DNA of 64,000 nucleotides from Candidatus Bathyarchaeota archaeon (GCA_026014735.1 JAOZHT010000002.1:785881-849880), one strand, 5' to 3'; shown: positions 1 through 10,014, numbered from the stretch's first letter. Notes: generated by a model from the sequence alone, not told the origin. Numbers and translations: made by a program.

Positions 1-1
1 T

Positions 2-637
2 GAAGTGTGGAATGAACGCTTCTTCTACTTCGCCCTGAAATGGGACCTAAACTTCGTGGACAACCAGGACAAAGCCGCTGCGCTCAGCACTGACCAAATC
101 GACGTGGAAAACGCTAAACGCTACGGCATAACCTACGTGGACGAGAAAGGCGAAAAGCAGTACCCGCTGATTCTTCATTGCAGCCCAAGCGGCGCCATCG
201 AACGAGACATATACGCGCTCCTTGAGAAGGCTTACCGCGAGCAGATGACGGGGAAAGCGCCTATGCTGCCGCTTTGGCTATCGCCAACTCAGGTGCGGCT
301 GATTCCAATATCCGACAAGTTCCTCGACAAAGTAGGGGAAATCGCAAAAGAAATCGCCCAGCACTGCATCCGCGTGGACATCGATGACTCAGCCTCGACG
401 CTTCAGAAGAAAATCCGTGAAGCAGAGCAGGAATGGGTGCCCTACACCGTGGTGGTGGGGGAGAAAGAAGTTGAGTCGGGGTTGCTTTCGGTGCGTGACC
501 GCGAAGTGCGTGGTAAACAGGAAGCGCTCTCGGTGCATCAGCTGGTTGAGAAGGTGTCAGAGAAAACCTTTGGCAAACCCTTTAAGCCGCTGCCGCTGCC
601 CATGTACCTCTCTAAGCGTCCGCAGTTCCACGGCTAA
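2..637 (+). CDS. thrS: Threonyl-tRNA synthetase, 3' part
   Basis: This is the C-terminal part of an archaeal-type threonyl-tRNA synthetase, which charges tRNA-Thr in the cytoplasm. The frame is open to the first bases of the window, so the gene is cut at its 5' side. The residues [18 protein letters not shown] near residue 57 fit class II motif 3, with its arginine. The last ~100 residues, starting around [14 protein letters not shown], look like the class II anticodon-binding domain (a typical entry is a hydrophobic strand ending in a V-x-L-I-P pattern). The N-terminal and editing domains lie outside the window. The next gene starts 95 bp downstream on the same strand. The family call is firm; only the missing part is unknown. 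Confidence 0.93.
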   Translation, partial: EVWNERFFYFALKWDLNFVDNQDKAAALSTDQIDVENAKRYGITYVDEKGEKQYPLILHCSPSGAIERDIYALLEKAYREQMTGKAPMLPLWLSPTQVRLIPISDKFLDKVGEIAKEIAQHCIRVDIDDSASTLQKKIREAEQEWVPYTVVVGEKEVESGLLSVRDREVRGKQEALSVHQLVEKVSEKTFGKPFKPLPLPMYLSKRPQFHG

Positions 638-731
638 ATAAAACCTGCCTAAATGAATCGTATGTATCGCAGAGATAATGTATATGTACGATTGGACAAT
701 ATGAAAAAGCAATCCAAGAAGGAATAAACAA

Positions 732-1619
732 ATGAGCAACGAATTGCAAATCTACATAGACGGCAAATACTTCCCAAAATCAGAAGCCAAAATCAGCGTC
801 TATGACCACGGGTTCCTCTACGGCGACGGCGTGTTCGAGGGAATCCGCGCCTACAACGGCTACGTGTTCAAACTTAAAGAACACATAGACCGCCTATACC
901 GAAGCGCCCACGCCATAATGCTAAACATCCCCCTGTCCAAAGAGCAGATGGTAGAAGCAGTCGTTGAGACCCTGCGCAGAAACGGCATGAAAGACAGCTA
1001 CATCCGCCTCGTCGTTTCACGCGGCGTCGGCGACCTCGGGCTGGATCCCCGTAAATGCCCCAAATCCAGCGTAATCATTATCGCTGACTCAATAAACATC
1101 AAAGCAGGCAACGCCAAAGAAGTCGGCGTCACAGCCGTGTTCACTTGGGTCCGCAGAAACCCCGTTGACGCGACGACCCACGAAGTTAAATCCCTCAACT
1201 ACCTTAACAGCGTGCTTGGCAAAATCGAAGCCAACGCATACGGAGCCGACGAAGCCATCTGTCTTGAACCCGGCAGCGGCTTAGTCGCGGAGGGAGTCGG
1301 CGAAAACGTCTTCATCGTCAAAGGCGATCAAGTCCTCACCCCGCCCAGCAGCACCGGCGCCTTGGAAGGCATCACCTCAGACGCCATAATTGCACTCTGC
1401 GAGAAACTCAAAATCAAAGTCACGGCCACCAACCTTACGCCCTTTATGATATTCACCGCCGACGAAGCCTTCTTCACGGGAACCGCCATGGAAGTGGTGC
1501 CAATCCGAGAAGTCAACAAACGCGTAATCGGCGACGGCAAACCCGGCTCAGTCACCAAGCGGCTGATGGCTGAGTTCCACAAAATAATCGAAGATCCAGC
1601 TAACGGAACAAAAATCTAA
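732..1619 (+). CDS. ilvE: Branched-chain amino acid aminotransferase
   Basis: A 295-residue fold-type IV PLP aminotransferase, full length for the IlvE family. It moves the amino group between glutamate and the 2-oxo acids of Leu, Ile and Val. The N-terminal DGKYFP and the DHGFLYGDGVFEGIRAY block are typical of IlvE. The lysine of HEVKSLNYL is the expected Schiff-base residue, and the later GLVAEGVGENVF and GTAMEVVPI segments belong to the cofactor site. The start is ATG, with purine-rich sequence (aagaaggaataa) just upstream. It lies between thrS and a convergent class I aminotransferase and has no obvious pathway partner nearby. A D-amino-acid or aminodeoxychorismate lyase is possible in this fold, but the motifs fit IlvE best. 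Confidence 0.9.
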   Translation: MSNELQIYIDGKYFPKSEAKISVYDHGFLYGDGVFEGIRAYNGYVFKLKEHIDRLYRSAHAIMLNIPLSKEQMVEAVVETLRRNGMKDSYIRLVVSRGVGDLGLDPRKCPKSSVIIIADSINIKAGNAKEVGVTAVFTWVRRNPVDATTHEVKSLNYLNSVLGKIEANAYGADEAICLEPGSGLVAEGVGENVFIVKGDQVLTPPSSTGALEGITSDAIIALCEKLKIKVTATNLTPFMIFTADEAFFTGTAMEVVPIREVNKRVIGDGKPGSVTKRLMAEFHKIIEDPANGTKI

Positions 1620-1650
1620 AAAAGTAAGCCGTAGCTTGCCGCTGCGGTTT

Positions 1651-2853
1651 CTACTTCTTTTTCATGAAATTTTCCAGTGCATCATAGGCTTCGGTTAGCA
1701 CATCAATGGGCGGCAGAAACACGATGCGTGCGTGTCCCTTACCGTAGACCGCATCGAAGCCTGAGCCATTCACGATAAGCACGCCTGTGGCTTTAAGCAG
1801 CTCCACCACGAAGTCCTTGTCGGTTTTCCATCTGGCGCCAACATCTGCAATTTTGGGGAAGATGTAGAATGCGCCTTCAGGTCGGGTGGTGCTTATGCCC
1901 TCGATTTCGTTTAGGCGCTTATAGCTGAAGTCGCGTCTCTGGCGCAAACGGTCAACGATGTCTTTGACAAAATCCTGGGGTCCATTAAGCGCGGCGGTCG
2001 CGGCGATCTGCACGGGGGTGTTGGCGCAGATGCGGATGCGGCATTGCTTCTCCACGCCGTCTTTGAGCGCCCGGAACGCTTTACCCTCGCCTTTAAAGTA
2101 CATGTAGCCCAGCCGCCACCCAGTCATCTGGTAAACCTTCGAGAAGCCATTGAGACCCACCACGGGCACATCCTTGGTTACTTCTGCGGCGCTGACAAAA
2201 TCCTTCTCGTAGGTAAGTTGATCATAGATTTCGTCGCTGAGCACTGGCAGGTCATATTCGCCTGCGACGTCAAGGATTTCCTTGACGGTTTTGCGGCCAT
2301 AAACGGCGCCCGTGGGGTTGTTGGGGTTTATTATGACGATGGCTCGGGTGCGCGGCGTGATTTTGCTTCGGAGGTCATCGATGTTAGGCTGCCAGCCTTC
2401 CTCTTCGATGGTTTGGTAGCTGACGGGGGTGCCGTCGAAGAACTTGGTGTAGCTGCTATACGGGGGATAGGTGGGGCCCGGAAAGAGGATTTCGTCTCCC
2501 CGCTCGACGATGGCGCCAAGCAGCATCTCGATGCCCTCTGAGATGCCCTCGGTGACCAGTACGTCGTCGGCTGTGATGTCGACGTTGTTAACTTTCTTTT
2601 CTTTGTTCGCCACAGCCTGTCGCAGTTCAGGCAACCCTTCGCTGGGGCTGTAGTAGTTGTCTTCTTTGGCGATGGCGTGGCACAATGCCTCCTTGAGGCT
2701 CGGCGGCGTTTTAAAGTCGAAGGCTGCCGGGTCGCCGATGTTTAGGTAATAGATTTTTCTGCCTTTCTTGATGAGTTCCTGCGTATGCACAATGACATCG
2801 CGTATGGCATACTCGATGTTTGCTGCGCGGTTCGTGACTTTAATGGGAGCCAA
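1651..2853 (-). CDS. Class I/II PLP aminotransferase (alanine/aspartate type)
   Basis: A 400-residue fold-type I aminotransferase. YLNIGDPAAFDFKTP near residue 35 is the substrate-side strand. INPNNPTGAVYG contains the conserved Asn, DEIYDQL the cofactor Asp, and NGFSKVYQMTGWRLGYM the Schiff-base Lys. The closing RIVFLPP segment carries the carboxylate-binding Arg. This pattern matches the archaeal AlaT/AspC-like subgroup that uses alanine or aspartate with 2-oxoglutarate. Substrate cannot be read from sequence. It converges with ilvE, with only 31 bp between stops, and is transcribed away from the secreted-protein gene at 3101. Confidence 0.88.
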   Translation of the reverse strand: MAPIKVTNRAANIEYAIRDVIVHTQELIKKGRKIYYLNIGDPAAFDFKTPPSLKEALCHAIAKEDNYYSPSEGLPELRQAVANKEKKVNNVDITADDVLVTEGISEGIEMLLGAIVERGDEILFPGPTYPPYSSYTKFFDGTPVSYQTIEEEGWQPNIDDLRSKITPRTRAIVIINPNNPTGAVYGRKTVKEILDVAGEYDLPVLSDEIYDQLTYEKDFVSAAEVTKDVPVVGLNGFSKVYQMTGWRLGYMYFKGEGKAFRALKDGVEKQCRIRICANTPVQIAATAALNGPQDFVKDIVDRLRQRRDFSYKRLNEIEGISTTRPEGAFYIFPKIADVGARWKTDKDFVVELLKATGVLIVNGSGFDAVYGKGHARIVFLPPIDVLTEAYDALENFMKKK

Positions 2854-3100
2854 AGTGCGTTACCTGTAACCAAAACAGGTGCATACCCCAAAAAATAAAG
2901 GTTCCTAACCTAACCGCTTAATTACAGACCATCAACATTGACCCCCGAGTGGTATTTGGCTTCTTATTCTGCCGCTTGCTTGTTTTAGCCACCGATAATG
3001 CTGCATAGGCTCGTAGACGATACCGTTAATCGTTGAGCAGAAATGGATAAATACAAAGGGTCACTCTCTTTTATTAGAGAAATTTTTAGGAAGAATTCAA

Positions 3101-5767
3101 ATGCAAAAGATTTTAAAATCAGCTTTTTCCATGGCTTTTTTAACAACGATAATTGCATCTTCAATAGTGCTTCTACCTCCCGTTGAAGCTCACACTCCCC
3201 CCTGGCGCATCAACAGTTACGCTTACCTTTTCGCTGCACCTGACCCTGTCGGTGTGAACCAAAATGTCTACATCTCTATGTGGATCGATGTTTCTTTGCC
3301 CGGCTCTATGGTAACAAATAACATCAGACGAGAAAACTACACCTTAACCATCACTGCACCCGACGGAACCGTGGAGACAATGCATTGGGACGTTGTGGAC
3401 GACACGACAAACGTTCAATCCATCTCTTATGTGCCCGATCAAGTCGGCAACTACACAATCACATTCACCTACGGCGGGCAAGTCTACCGATGGAATGACA
3501 AACCAACTTCCCCCTACTATGTTAGTGGTCTAGGAACCAACGCCATCTATGAAAACGACACTTACGGGCCAGCATCAAAAACCATAACCTTGACTGTACA
3601 AGAGGAACCAATACAGCCAATCACAGTGTATCCGCTGCCAACCGAGTACTGGTCACGCCCCATAGAGGGACAGAACCTAAATTGGGCCACTATTGCATCT
3701 CAATGGCTGCGAGGCAACTACTTTGGCACCTTCCAGATGTCGATAAACTATAACCTTTGGCAAAGAGACGGCGCCGCACCAAACAGCGCACATGTCCTGT
3801 GGACCAAACCACTCGAATATGGCGGCGTCGTAGGGGGCACATCAGCTATCCCAGACGTAACAGAATACTCCGGCGGATCATACGAGGGCAGATTCCAAAA
3901 CACCATCATAATGAACGGCATGATCTTTGTTCAGTTGCCACTGGGCCACTCTGGCAACGGTGGAGGATACGCATGCTACAACCTACTCACAGGCGAACAG
4001 ATCTGGTACCGAAGTGACCTTAACGCATACGTCAACAACTCAGCAACCACCTCAACTTTGATTGCAGCCCCCTCCTTTGCTCAGCTGCTGGACTTCGAAT
4101 CGCCTAACCAGCATGGAGTCGTCGGAGGCGTACTCTGGCAGAGCTCAACCGTCGGCACCGGCGCCGCTGCATACACTGTTTGGCAAGCCATTGATGGATT
4201 CACTGGAAAATGGATGTACAACCTAACCAACATTCCCACAGGCACAGACGTGTACACTACCCAAGGCGAACTTGTCCGCTATGTACTCGGCTACAACACC
4301 ACCTCCAAGGTAGGCTGGCTGGCGCTTTGGAACAGCACTCAGGCGCTTCTAGCCATCGGCACAGGATACAACATCAACAGCTGGCGACCCGTAGGCAACG
4401 TCATCAACGGAAGCACCGCTTACTCGTGGAACTATACTTTCACTGGAGACATAACTGGTTCAACTGCACCCGCCATCTTCTCAGTGTTACCTGGCGATAT
4501 TTTGCTTGGCAGAAGCAGCAACTTGGCTCCCGGAGTTGGCGCAAGATTCACCGACAATCCCTTCACCATGTGGGCGCTAAACCTTAACTCCTCCAATGGA
4601 GCGGTGGCGGCGCTGAAGTGGGTGAAGAGCTACGCGGCACCCGAAGGCGGCAACTTGACTCTCAGATTAGGACCCACCGACCCAGTGAACCGTGTCTGGA
4701 CAATGAACGATGTCGAATACATGCAGTGGAGAGGCTTCAACTTAGATACAGGCGCCGAGGCATGGGGACCAACCGACACTAACTTCCGCAGTCTGCAGTT
4801 CTTCGGCAGCGGCGAAGGCGGTGGACCCAGAGGCGTAACAGCATACGGCAACATCTACGTGCAGGGCTTTGGTGGCGAACTCTTCTGCTACAGCACCGCA
4901 GACGGCAGCCTTCTTTGGCGCTACAACAACACCAACAGCGGTCTTGAAACAGCTTGGGGTCTACGTCCCATCTTCATATCTGCAATCGCTGAGGGCAAAG
5001 TCTACGCTTTCAACAACGAGCACTCACCCAACGCGCCCCTCTACAGAGGCAACAAAGTCTACTGCTTAAACGCAACCACCGGAGCGGAAATCTGGACTCT
5101 GATGGGCTGGTCAGGCCAAACAGGCGGGCAAGGCGGCTCCACAGCGGTTCTTGCTGACGGCTACCTATCCTACTACAACTACTATGACAACAACATGTAC
5201 GTGGTCGGCAAGGGCTCGAGTGCAACCACCATTTCAGCTGGACCTAAATCCTCCGCTATGGGCAACGCCGTGCTCCTGGAAGGCAAAGTAATCGACACCT
5301 CCCCTGGAACACGAGAAAACGAGGTTGCCACCCGATTCCCCGAAGGCGTCGCCGCAGTCAACGACATAAGCCAAAACATCTGGATGGAATACATTTACAT
5401 GCAGAAGCCTCGGCCAACCAACGCAACCGGCGTCCCAGTTGTCTTAAGCGTTGTGGATGCAAACGGTAACTACCGCGAAATCGGCAACGTCACCACTGAC
5501 CTCGACGGATTCTATAGCTACGTCTGGACTCCTGACATCGAAGGCGCCTACACCGCATACGCAAGCTTCGCCGGCTCAGACTCATATTGGCCGTCACATG
5601 CCGTCACCGCATTCAACATTGCCTCGCCATCAACCACAGCTTCCCCGACCGCGCCGCCACAGGAAGGCATAGCCGACACCTACTTCCTAGCCGCAGTCAT
5701 CGGAATAATCGCCGCCATCGTGATAGTTGGCGTAATACTGGCAGTCCTAGTGAGCAGAAGACACTAA
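3101..5767 (+). CDS. Secreted PQQ-like beta-propeller surface protein
   Basis: An 888-residue cell-surface protein. Residues 1-30 form a signal peptide ending near VEA. A beta-sandwich (~40-170) follows. A long region (~180-740) then has repeated PQQ-propeller-like strands such as GGYACYNLLTGEQIWY, LFCYSTADGSLLWRY and KVYCLNATTGAEIW. An Ig/CNA-B-like domain occupies ~755-840. A Ser/Thr/Pro linker leads to one membrane helix (~863-884) ending in SRRH, so the body should face outward. Many N-x-S/T sites suit an archaeal N-glycosylated exoprotein. No catalytic residues are recognised. A role in surface binding or an extracytoplasmic redox enzyme is guesswork. A TATA-like stretch (gataaatacaaa) lies ~60 bp upstream. 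Confidence 0.8.
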   Translation: MQKILKSAFSMAFLTTIIASSIVLLPPVEAHTPPWRINSYAYLFAAPDPVGVNQNVYISMWIDVSLPGSMVTNNIRRENYTLTITAPDGTVETMHWDVVDDTTNVQSISYVPDQVGNYTITFTYGGQVYRWNDKPTSPYYVSGLGTNAIYENDTYGPASKTITLTVQEEPIQPITVYPLPTEYWSRPIEGQNLNWATIASQWLRGNYFGTFQMSINYNLWQRDGAAPNSAHVLWTKPLEYGGVVGGTSAIPDVTEYSGGSYEGRFQNTIIMNGMIFVQLPLGHSGNGGGYACYNLLTGEQIWYRSDLNAYVNNSATTSTLIAAPSFAQLLDFESPNQHGVVGGVLWQSSTVGTGAAAYTVWQAIDGFTGKWMYNLTNIPTGTDVYTTQGELVRYVLGYNTTSKVGWLALWNSTQALLAIGTGYNINSWRPVGNVINGSTAYSWNYTFTGDITGSTAPAIFSVLPGDILLGRSSNLAPGVGARFTDNPFTMWALNLNSSNGAVAALKWVKSYAAPEGGNLTLRLGPTDPVNRVWTMNDVEYMQWRGFNLDTGAEAWGPTDTNFRSLQFFGSGEGGGPRGVTAYGNIYVQGFGGELFCYSTADGSLLWRYNNTNSGLETAWGLRPIFISAIAEGKVYAFNNEHSPNAPLYRGNKVYCLNATTGAEIWTLMGWSGQTGGQGGSTAVLADGYLSYYNYYDNNMYVVGKGSSATTISAGPKSSAMGNAVLLEGKVIDTSPGTRENEVATRFPEGVAAVNDISQNIWMEYIYMQKPRPTNATGVPVVLSVVDANGNYREIGNVTTDLDGFYSYVWTPDIEGAYTAYASFAGSDSYWPSHAVTAFNIASPSTTASPTAPPQEGIADTYFLAAVIGIIAAIVIVGVILAVLVSRRH

Positions 5768-5868
5768 AATCAGCTGTCAAACCCCATTTTTCCCTTTTTT
5801 TGTTTGTTAAAATTTTTTAACATTCTCGCAACCGAATTATTTTTCCAAGAAAAAAAAATTTAGGAGGG
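5768..5868. terminator. T/A-rich convergent terminator region
   Basis: The 101 bp between two convergent genes contain runs of T on the plus strand (ccctttttttg, aattttttaac) and of A towards the end (which are T on the other strand). Archaeal terminators are typically oligo-T, so this segment probably stops transcripts from both sides. The call is by composition only. Confidence 0.45.
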
Positions 5869-6339
5869 TTACTTGGTTGCCGTTGCCCTTTTCTTTTCGT
5901 TATGGATTTTCTTGGATAGCCACATGCCCTCTGCCATAAACAGCACGGTTGCGATTGCGGTGGGGGAGATGAGGTAATAGAGGTAGATGCTGGGTGCCTG
6001 TCCCTCCACGATTAGCGGGTACGCTAGGAGCCCCATTTCGATGATGAGGATGCCCATAAAAAAGAAGGAGTAGAAGATAAGCCGCGGCACCAATGTTCTG
6101 CCGACCCAGAGGTGTCCGCTGACGTTGACTTTCTCCTTGACTGCGTATTCCCCGTATTGGGTTTTTGTCAGTAAGCCTAAGCCTTCGAGTTTCTGCAGGT
6201 GCCAGTGTGCGATGCTGGGGCTGGTGAGGTTGGTGGCGCGCATTACTTCGCGGGGCCCTACGGATTTGCCTTCTTTGACGATGTAGGTGTATACGTTAAG
6301 CGTGGTGCCTTCGAGGTCTTCTGCGGCTATGTTGGTCAC
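5869..6339 (-). CDS. Membrane-anchored winged-helix regulator
   Basis: A 156-residue protein. The N-terminal half (~8-70) is a winged helix: GPREVMRATNLTSPSIAHWHLQKLEGLGLLTKTQYGEYAV has the recognition helix followed by the wing. The C-terminal half has two or three hydrophobic helices (~88-140) and a basic tail. The combination suggests a membrane-bound transcription factor or signal-coupled repressor. Its ATG overlaps the stop of the upstream secreted-protein gene by 4 bp, so the two are translated together and probably work together; the secreted protein may be its sensor partner (inference). No ligand site is visible. Confidence 0.75.
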   Translation of the reverse strand: MTNIAAEDLEGTTLNVYTYIVKEGKSVGPREVMRATNLTSPSIAHWHLQKLEGLGLLTKTQYGEYAVKEKVNVSGHLWVGRTLVPRLIFYSFFFMGILIIEMGLLAYPLIVEGQAPSIYLYYLISPTAIATVLFMAEGMWLSKKIHNEKKRATATK

Positions 6340-7565
6340 GGCTCTATCCTCGGTGCAATGGTTACTTCTATGGGTGAGTTTCCCTGCTGGAAGGTTTCGC
6401 CGTCGCCTAGGATGGAATTGTATAGGTAGCCGGTTGCTGTCTTGTCGAAGGTTAGCTCTTTGACTTGGGTGGCGGTTGAGAGCGTGTCGTAGAAGGTGCC
6501 GTTGACTGGCCAGTTAGTGATGTAGTTTGAGACTGAAGCGTACAATGCAAGCTTTCCCGATGCGAGCGCTGTGAGGCCATTGCTGTATGCGGATTGGGTG
6601 CTGTTAAACATGATGAGTCTTGACTCATGCGGACCAAACACTTGGCTGCCCCAAGCGCCAGGTATCCATTTGAGTGCTCTACCGCAGCCCCAGTCGCCCC
6701 ATGTGGGTAACGCTGTTATGGGACCAACGGTTGCGTTCATGTTTCTGTATGGAAGCTGCTGGATGGTTAATGCCAAATCTACGAGTAGGTTGGATGCTGC
6801 AGTCATTGGTTGGGTCTTTTCAACTGTTACTCTGCCGGTTACGTCAACCCAGGCTCCGTTGATGTACATCATTGTGAGGATGTGGTTGCCGCTTTGGTCG
6901 TAATATTCTGTGATGGGTACGCCCTCAAACCAGATGCCTGTGTCGCTTGCGTTGTCTGGGAGGTCGGGGATTGTGGCGTTGATTGTGTGGTCGCCGCTGA
7001 AGGATTCAATTTCATGTGGGTTTAGGGGTCCTTGGAAAGTAACGTTGTTCCAGGAAGCCGAGGTGATGCCAAATAAGCACTCGGGGTAGCCCACTTCAAT
7101 TAGTGTTCCGTTCGCATCTTCATAGTAGGTGTTGGGAATCCAGGTGATGTTCACCCATTCGCCGTCAAGGTAGACTCCGTCGATTATTCCGCCGAATTGT
7201 CTGTGTGAACCGAAAGGATTGCTGGAGCGTAAGCCGTTATCATAGATGGTGCCGCCTAAGATGGAGTCCTGCACGGAGATGTCTTGTGCGGCTGCAAAGC
7301 CAAGCTCGTAGATGGTTGCTGCTTCATCGGATAAATTCGTAACGTTAAGGACGACATTGTAGGTTACCGGGTCTGGGTATTCTGCGTTTGAAGCGTTAAG
7401 GTCAAAGTTTGCGTAGACGACGTCGACGCTGAAGCCAGCTTTGGTTCCCTCTGCAACAGTGGGGTAAGGCTGGATGTTGGGTACAATCAGCATTGGCGCT
7501 GCGTATGCGATGCCGATGCCGAAGGCTAAAACCGCGATTAGGATCATTGAGAGTGATTTTTTCAT
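6336..7565 (-). CDS. Secreted/exported protein of unknown function
   Basis: A ~409-residue exported protein. I place the start at 7565 rather than at the longer upstream frame because MKKSLSMILIAVLAFGIGIAYA is a clean signal peptide and a ggtga ribosome site precedes it. The mature part is rich in beta strands and Asn/Thr, with DUF4352-like phrases such as VVLNVTNLSDEAATIYELGF; an extracellular Ig-like fold is likely. No C-terminal membrane helix or cell-wall anchor is visible. It overlaps the downstream winged-helix membrane regulator by 4 bp, which suggests a two-gene sensing unit. Function is not recognised. Confidence 0.7.
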   Translation of the reverse strand: MKKSLSMILIAVLAFGIGIAYAAPMLIVPNIQPYPTVAEGTKAGFSVDVVYANFDLNASNAEYPDPVTYNVVLNVTNLSDEAATIYELGFAAAQDISVQDSILGGTIYDNGLRSSNPFGSHRQFGGIIDGVYLDGEWVNITWIPNTYYEDANGTLIEVGYPECLFGITSASWNNVTFQGPLNPHEIESFSGDHTINATIPDLPDNASDTGIWFEGVPITEYYDQSGNHILTMMYINGAWVDVTGRVTVEKTQPMTAASNLLVDLALTIQQLPYRNMNATVGPITALPTWGDWGCGRALKWIPGAWGSQVFGPHESRLIMFNSTQSAYSNGLTALASGKLALYASVSNYITNWPVNGTFYDTLSTATQVKELTFDKTATGYLYNSILGDGETFQQGNSPIEVTIAPRIEP

Positions 7566-7718
7566 TTTTTCACCACACGCTGTATCGTCTAAACCGCTCT
7601 TAGCTCTATTCGCCGAACACTTCCGTTCGAGCACCCGAACACCCTTTTAATCAAGGCAAAACAACGCAGAGGAAGCATATACAGCTTCGTAAAAAAGAAA
7701 AAAGCGGACACAAGCCGC

Positions 7719-9161
7719 CTAATAGGACCTTGCGAAGTACACGACTTCTTTGGCTTCCTTCCCGCAATGCACACAGCCAGATGTTGGAACCTCTTTCTGG
7801 AAGGGCCGAATGCGGATGGTTGCGCAGGTCTCGTCTTTAATTTTTGCTTCGCACTCTGGGCTGCCGCACCATGCTGCCTTGACAAAGCCGCCTTTGCCTT
7901 CAACCACCGCCTTGAATTCCTCATAGTTTGAGGCAACGCTGGTTTTGTCAGCTAAAACAGCGCGGGCTTTCAATAGCAGGTTATCCTGTATTTGCTGGAG
8001 CAGGCTTTGGGCGGTTGCGAGTATATCGGCGTCCTTCACGAAGGCTTTCTGTCCGGTGTCGCGGCGAACCATAACCACCTGCCCGTTTTTGACGTCTCGG
8101 GGGCCCACCTCGACACGAAGCGGGACGCCTTTGAGTTCCCACTGGTTAAATTTCCAGCCCGGCGTGTATTCGCCGCGGTCGTCGAGGAAAACGCTGATGC
8201 CGCTTGCGGTGAGGTCTGCTTGGATTTGTTTGGTTTTGGCGGCGATGGCTTCTGCCTCCAGCCCCTTGAATGGGATGGGCACGATGACCACCTGAACAGG
8301 CGCCACTTTAGGCGGCATAATGAGGCCTTTGTCGTCGCCGTGGATCATAATCATGGCGCCAATCAAGCGCGTGGTGATGCCCCAGCTGGTCTGCCACACA
8401 TAATGGTCAGCTTTGTCTTCGCCGATGTATTTCACGTCGAAGACCTTGGCGAAGTGCTGGCCCAAGTTGTGGCTGGTGCCCATCTGCAGTGCCTTGCCGT
8501 CAGGCATAATGGATTCCAGCGCTGTGGTGTAGAGGGCGCCTGCGAATTTTTCGCTCTCGCTCTTGGTGCCGATGAGCACGGGTATGGCGAGGTAATTCTC
8601 TATCATGTCGCGGTACATGTTCAGTGCCCACATGACTTCGGCTTCGGCTTCCTCGGCGGTGGCGTGTGCGGTGTGGCCTTCCTGCCAGAGGAACTCGCGT
8701 GTGCGCAGAAACAGTTTGGTGGCTTTGGTTTCCCATCTTACGATGTTGCACCACTGGTTGATCTTCAGCGGCAGGTCGCGCCAGCTGCGTATCCACTTGC
8801 TAAACATCGCGTACATGATGGTTTCGCTGGTGGGACGCACCGCCAACCGCTCATCCAGAGGCGTCTCGCCGCCAACGGTTATCCACGCGACTTCTGGAGT
8901 GAACCCCTCAAAGTGCTCGGCTTCCTTTTTAAGGAAGGCTTCGGGGATGAACATGGGGAAGTAGGTGTTTCGGTGCCCTGTTGCCTTGATTTTTTCGTTG
9001 ACGACGGCTTGGATTTTTTCCCAGACCGCGTAGGCGTCGGGGCGGATAATCATGCAGCCCTTTACAGGCGCGTAATCAGCTAACTCGGCTTTAAGGACAA
9101 CTTCAACGTACCATTCGCTGAAATCAACATTCTTCTTAACGGTAACACCAGTATCAGACAT
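7719..9161 (-). CDS. proS: Prolyl-tRNA synthetase (archaeal type)
   Basis: A 480-residue ProRS that charges tRNA-Pro. The class II core is clear: GCMIIRPDAYAVWEKIQ, then FIPEAFL, then LAVRPTSETIMYAMFSKWIRSWRDLP for motif 2, and GQHFAKVFDVKY with TSWGITTRLIGAMIMIHGDDKGL for motif 3. The anticodon-binding domain begins around VQVVIVPIP. The C-terminal zinc domain that marks archaeal/eukaryotic ProRS is present, with four Cys in AAWCGSPECEAKIKDETCA and SGCVHCGKE, and the protein ends in a Tyr. An in-frame ATG two codons upstream (9167) is an equally possible start. It appears to be a single transcription unit. Confidence 0.94.
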   Translation of the reverse strand: MSDTGVTVKKNVDFSEWYVEVVLKAELADYAPVKGCMIIRPDAYAVWEKIQAVVNEKIKATGHRNTYFPMFIPEAFLKKEAEHFEGFTPEVAWITVGGETPLDERLAVRPTSETIMYAMFSKWIRSWRDLPLKINQWCNIVRWETKATKLFLRTREFLWQEGHTAHATAEEAEAEVMWALNMYRDMIENYLAIPVLIGTKSESEKFAGALYTTALESIMPDGKALQMGTSHNLGQHFAKVFDVKYIGEDKADHYVWQTSWGITTRLIGAMIMIHGDDKGLIMPPKVAPVQVVIVPIPFKGLEAEAIAAKTKQIQADLTASGISVFLDDRGEYTPGWKFNQWELKGVPLRVEVGPRDVKNGQVVMVRRDTGQKAFVKDADILATAQSLLQQIQDNLLLKARAVLADKTSVASNYEEFKAVVEGKGGFVKAAWCGSPECEAKIKDETCATIRIRPFQKEVPTSGCVHCGKEAKEVVYFARSY

Positions 9162-9285
9162 AGCCAATCTCTTCTTTTCCAGTGTTATGCTATGTGCTGC
9201 ATATAAAACCCTAACGGATAAGCTCAGGTAATGCTATGGAAGAGAAGGATGGCTGCAGGCCGGTTTTGCCTTTAGGAGACCACCG

Positions 9286-10014
9286 CTAAACATACTTTTT
9301 TTCGTTGTCACAGTACCAACGTTGATACTGCTGGATATAGCGGATTGGGCTTCTGCAGGAGGGGCACGTCGGCGTTGAGGTTGGCGGCGGTGGAGGCGGA
9401 GGAGGCAGCGGCGTCTCTGCGGTTTGTGTTAGTGGGGCTCCGCATGAGGTACAGAATTTTGAGGTCTGATCGTTTGCTGCTCTGCACTGTGGGCAATTCC
9501 CCTGAGAGAAAGCTGCGGAAGCTGATTGCGTAGGGGGAGCTGCTTTTGCTAAAGAGGGCGCGTTTTGCATGTTTGCCTTTGCTTGATTAATAGCTGCGAC
9601 CCATTCTTGGTTGCTGTTGCCGCCGCCTACGACATAGGCGTGTACGGGTTTGCTGGTTCCAGTGCAGTCAACATGGATGTATGATTCACCCATCTTTTTA
9701 CCTGCTTCAACGAAAGTTAAGTTTTCAAGGGGAATATAGTAGCTGCCTTCACGGGTTGCGAACTCGTCGAGTTCTGCCTTGGACACTGAGCTCTTTACCG
9801 CTTGAGCTGCAAAGACGCCGCCGACTCCCCATGCAAGCGCATGTGAAGCGCTGCCTTTTGAGATGTATACAAGCCGCTTATTGGTTAAAATCAGCGTTCC
9901 CAACTCGGCGAATGCACCTGCTTTCAACCCGAAAGATGGAGGAGAACGAGATTCATGATCCTTAACGCCTGATTCCTGTCTTAATATGACTTCGACTTCA
10001 GACAACGATGGCAC
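9286..10014 (-). CDS. PH-like domain protein with two C-terminal zinc ribbons
   Basis: A 242-residue cytoplasmic protein. Residues ~30-135 read as a GRAM/bacterial PH-like domain (GTLILTNKRLVYISKG, then YYIPLENLTFVEA, then IHVDCTG). A linker follows, then a zinc ribbon (CPQCRAANDQTSKFCTSCG), a run of ten prolines, and a second CPSC half-ribbon with its partner near YCDNEKKYV. This layout is common in archaeal proteins of unknown role that may bind membranes or protein partners. No catalytic motif is visible. It starts on ATG and is separated by ~120 bp from proS downstream on the same strand. Confidence 0.65.
   Translation of the reverse strand: MPSLSEVEVILRQESGVKDHESRSPPSFGLKAGAFAELGTLILTNKRLVYISKGSASHALAWGVGGVFAAQAVKSSVSKAELDEFATREGSYYIPLENLTFVEAGKKMGESYIHVDCTGTSKPVHAYVVGGGNSNQEWVAAINQAKANMQNAPSLAKAAPPTQSASAAFSQGNCPQCRAANDQTSKFCTSCGAPLTQTAETPLPPPPPPPPTSTPTCPSCRSPIRYIQQYQRWYCDNEKKYV

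Noticed and set aside
7992..9083. 363-codon plus-strand open frame opposite proS
   Set aside because: It is the antisense shadow of the clear ProRS gene and shows no family motif or ribosome site.
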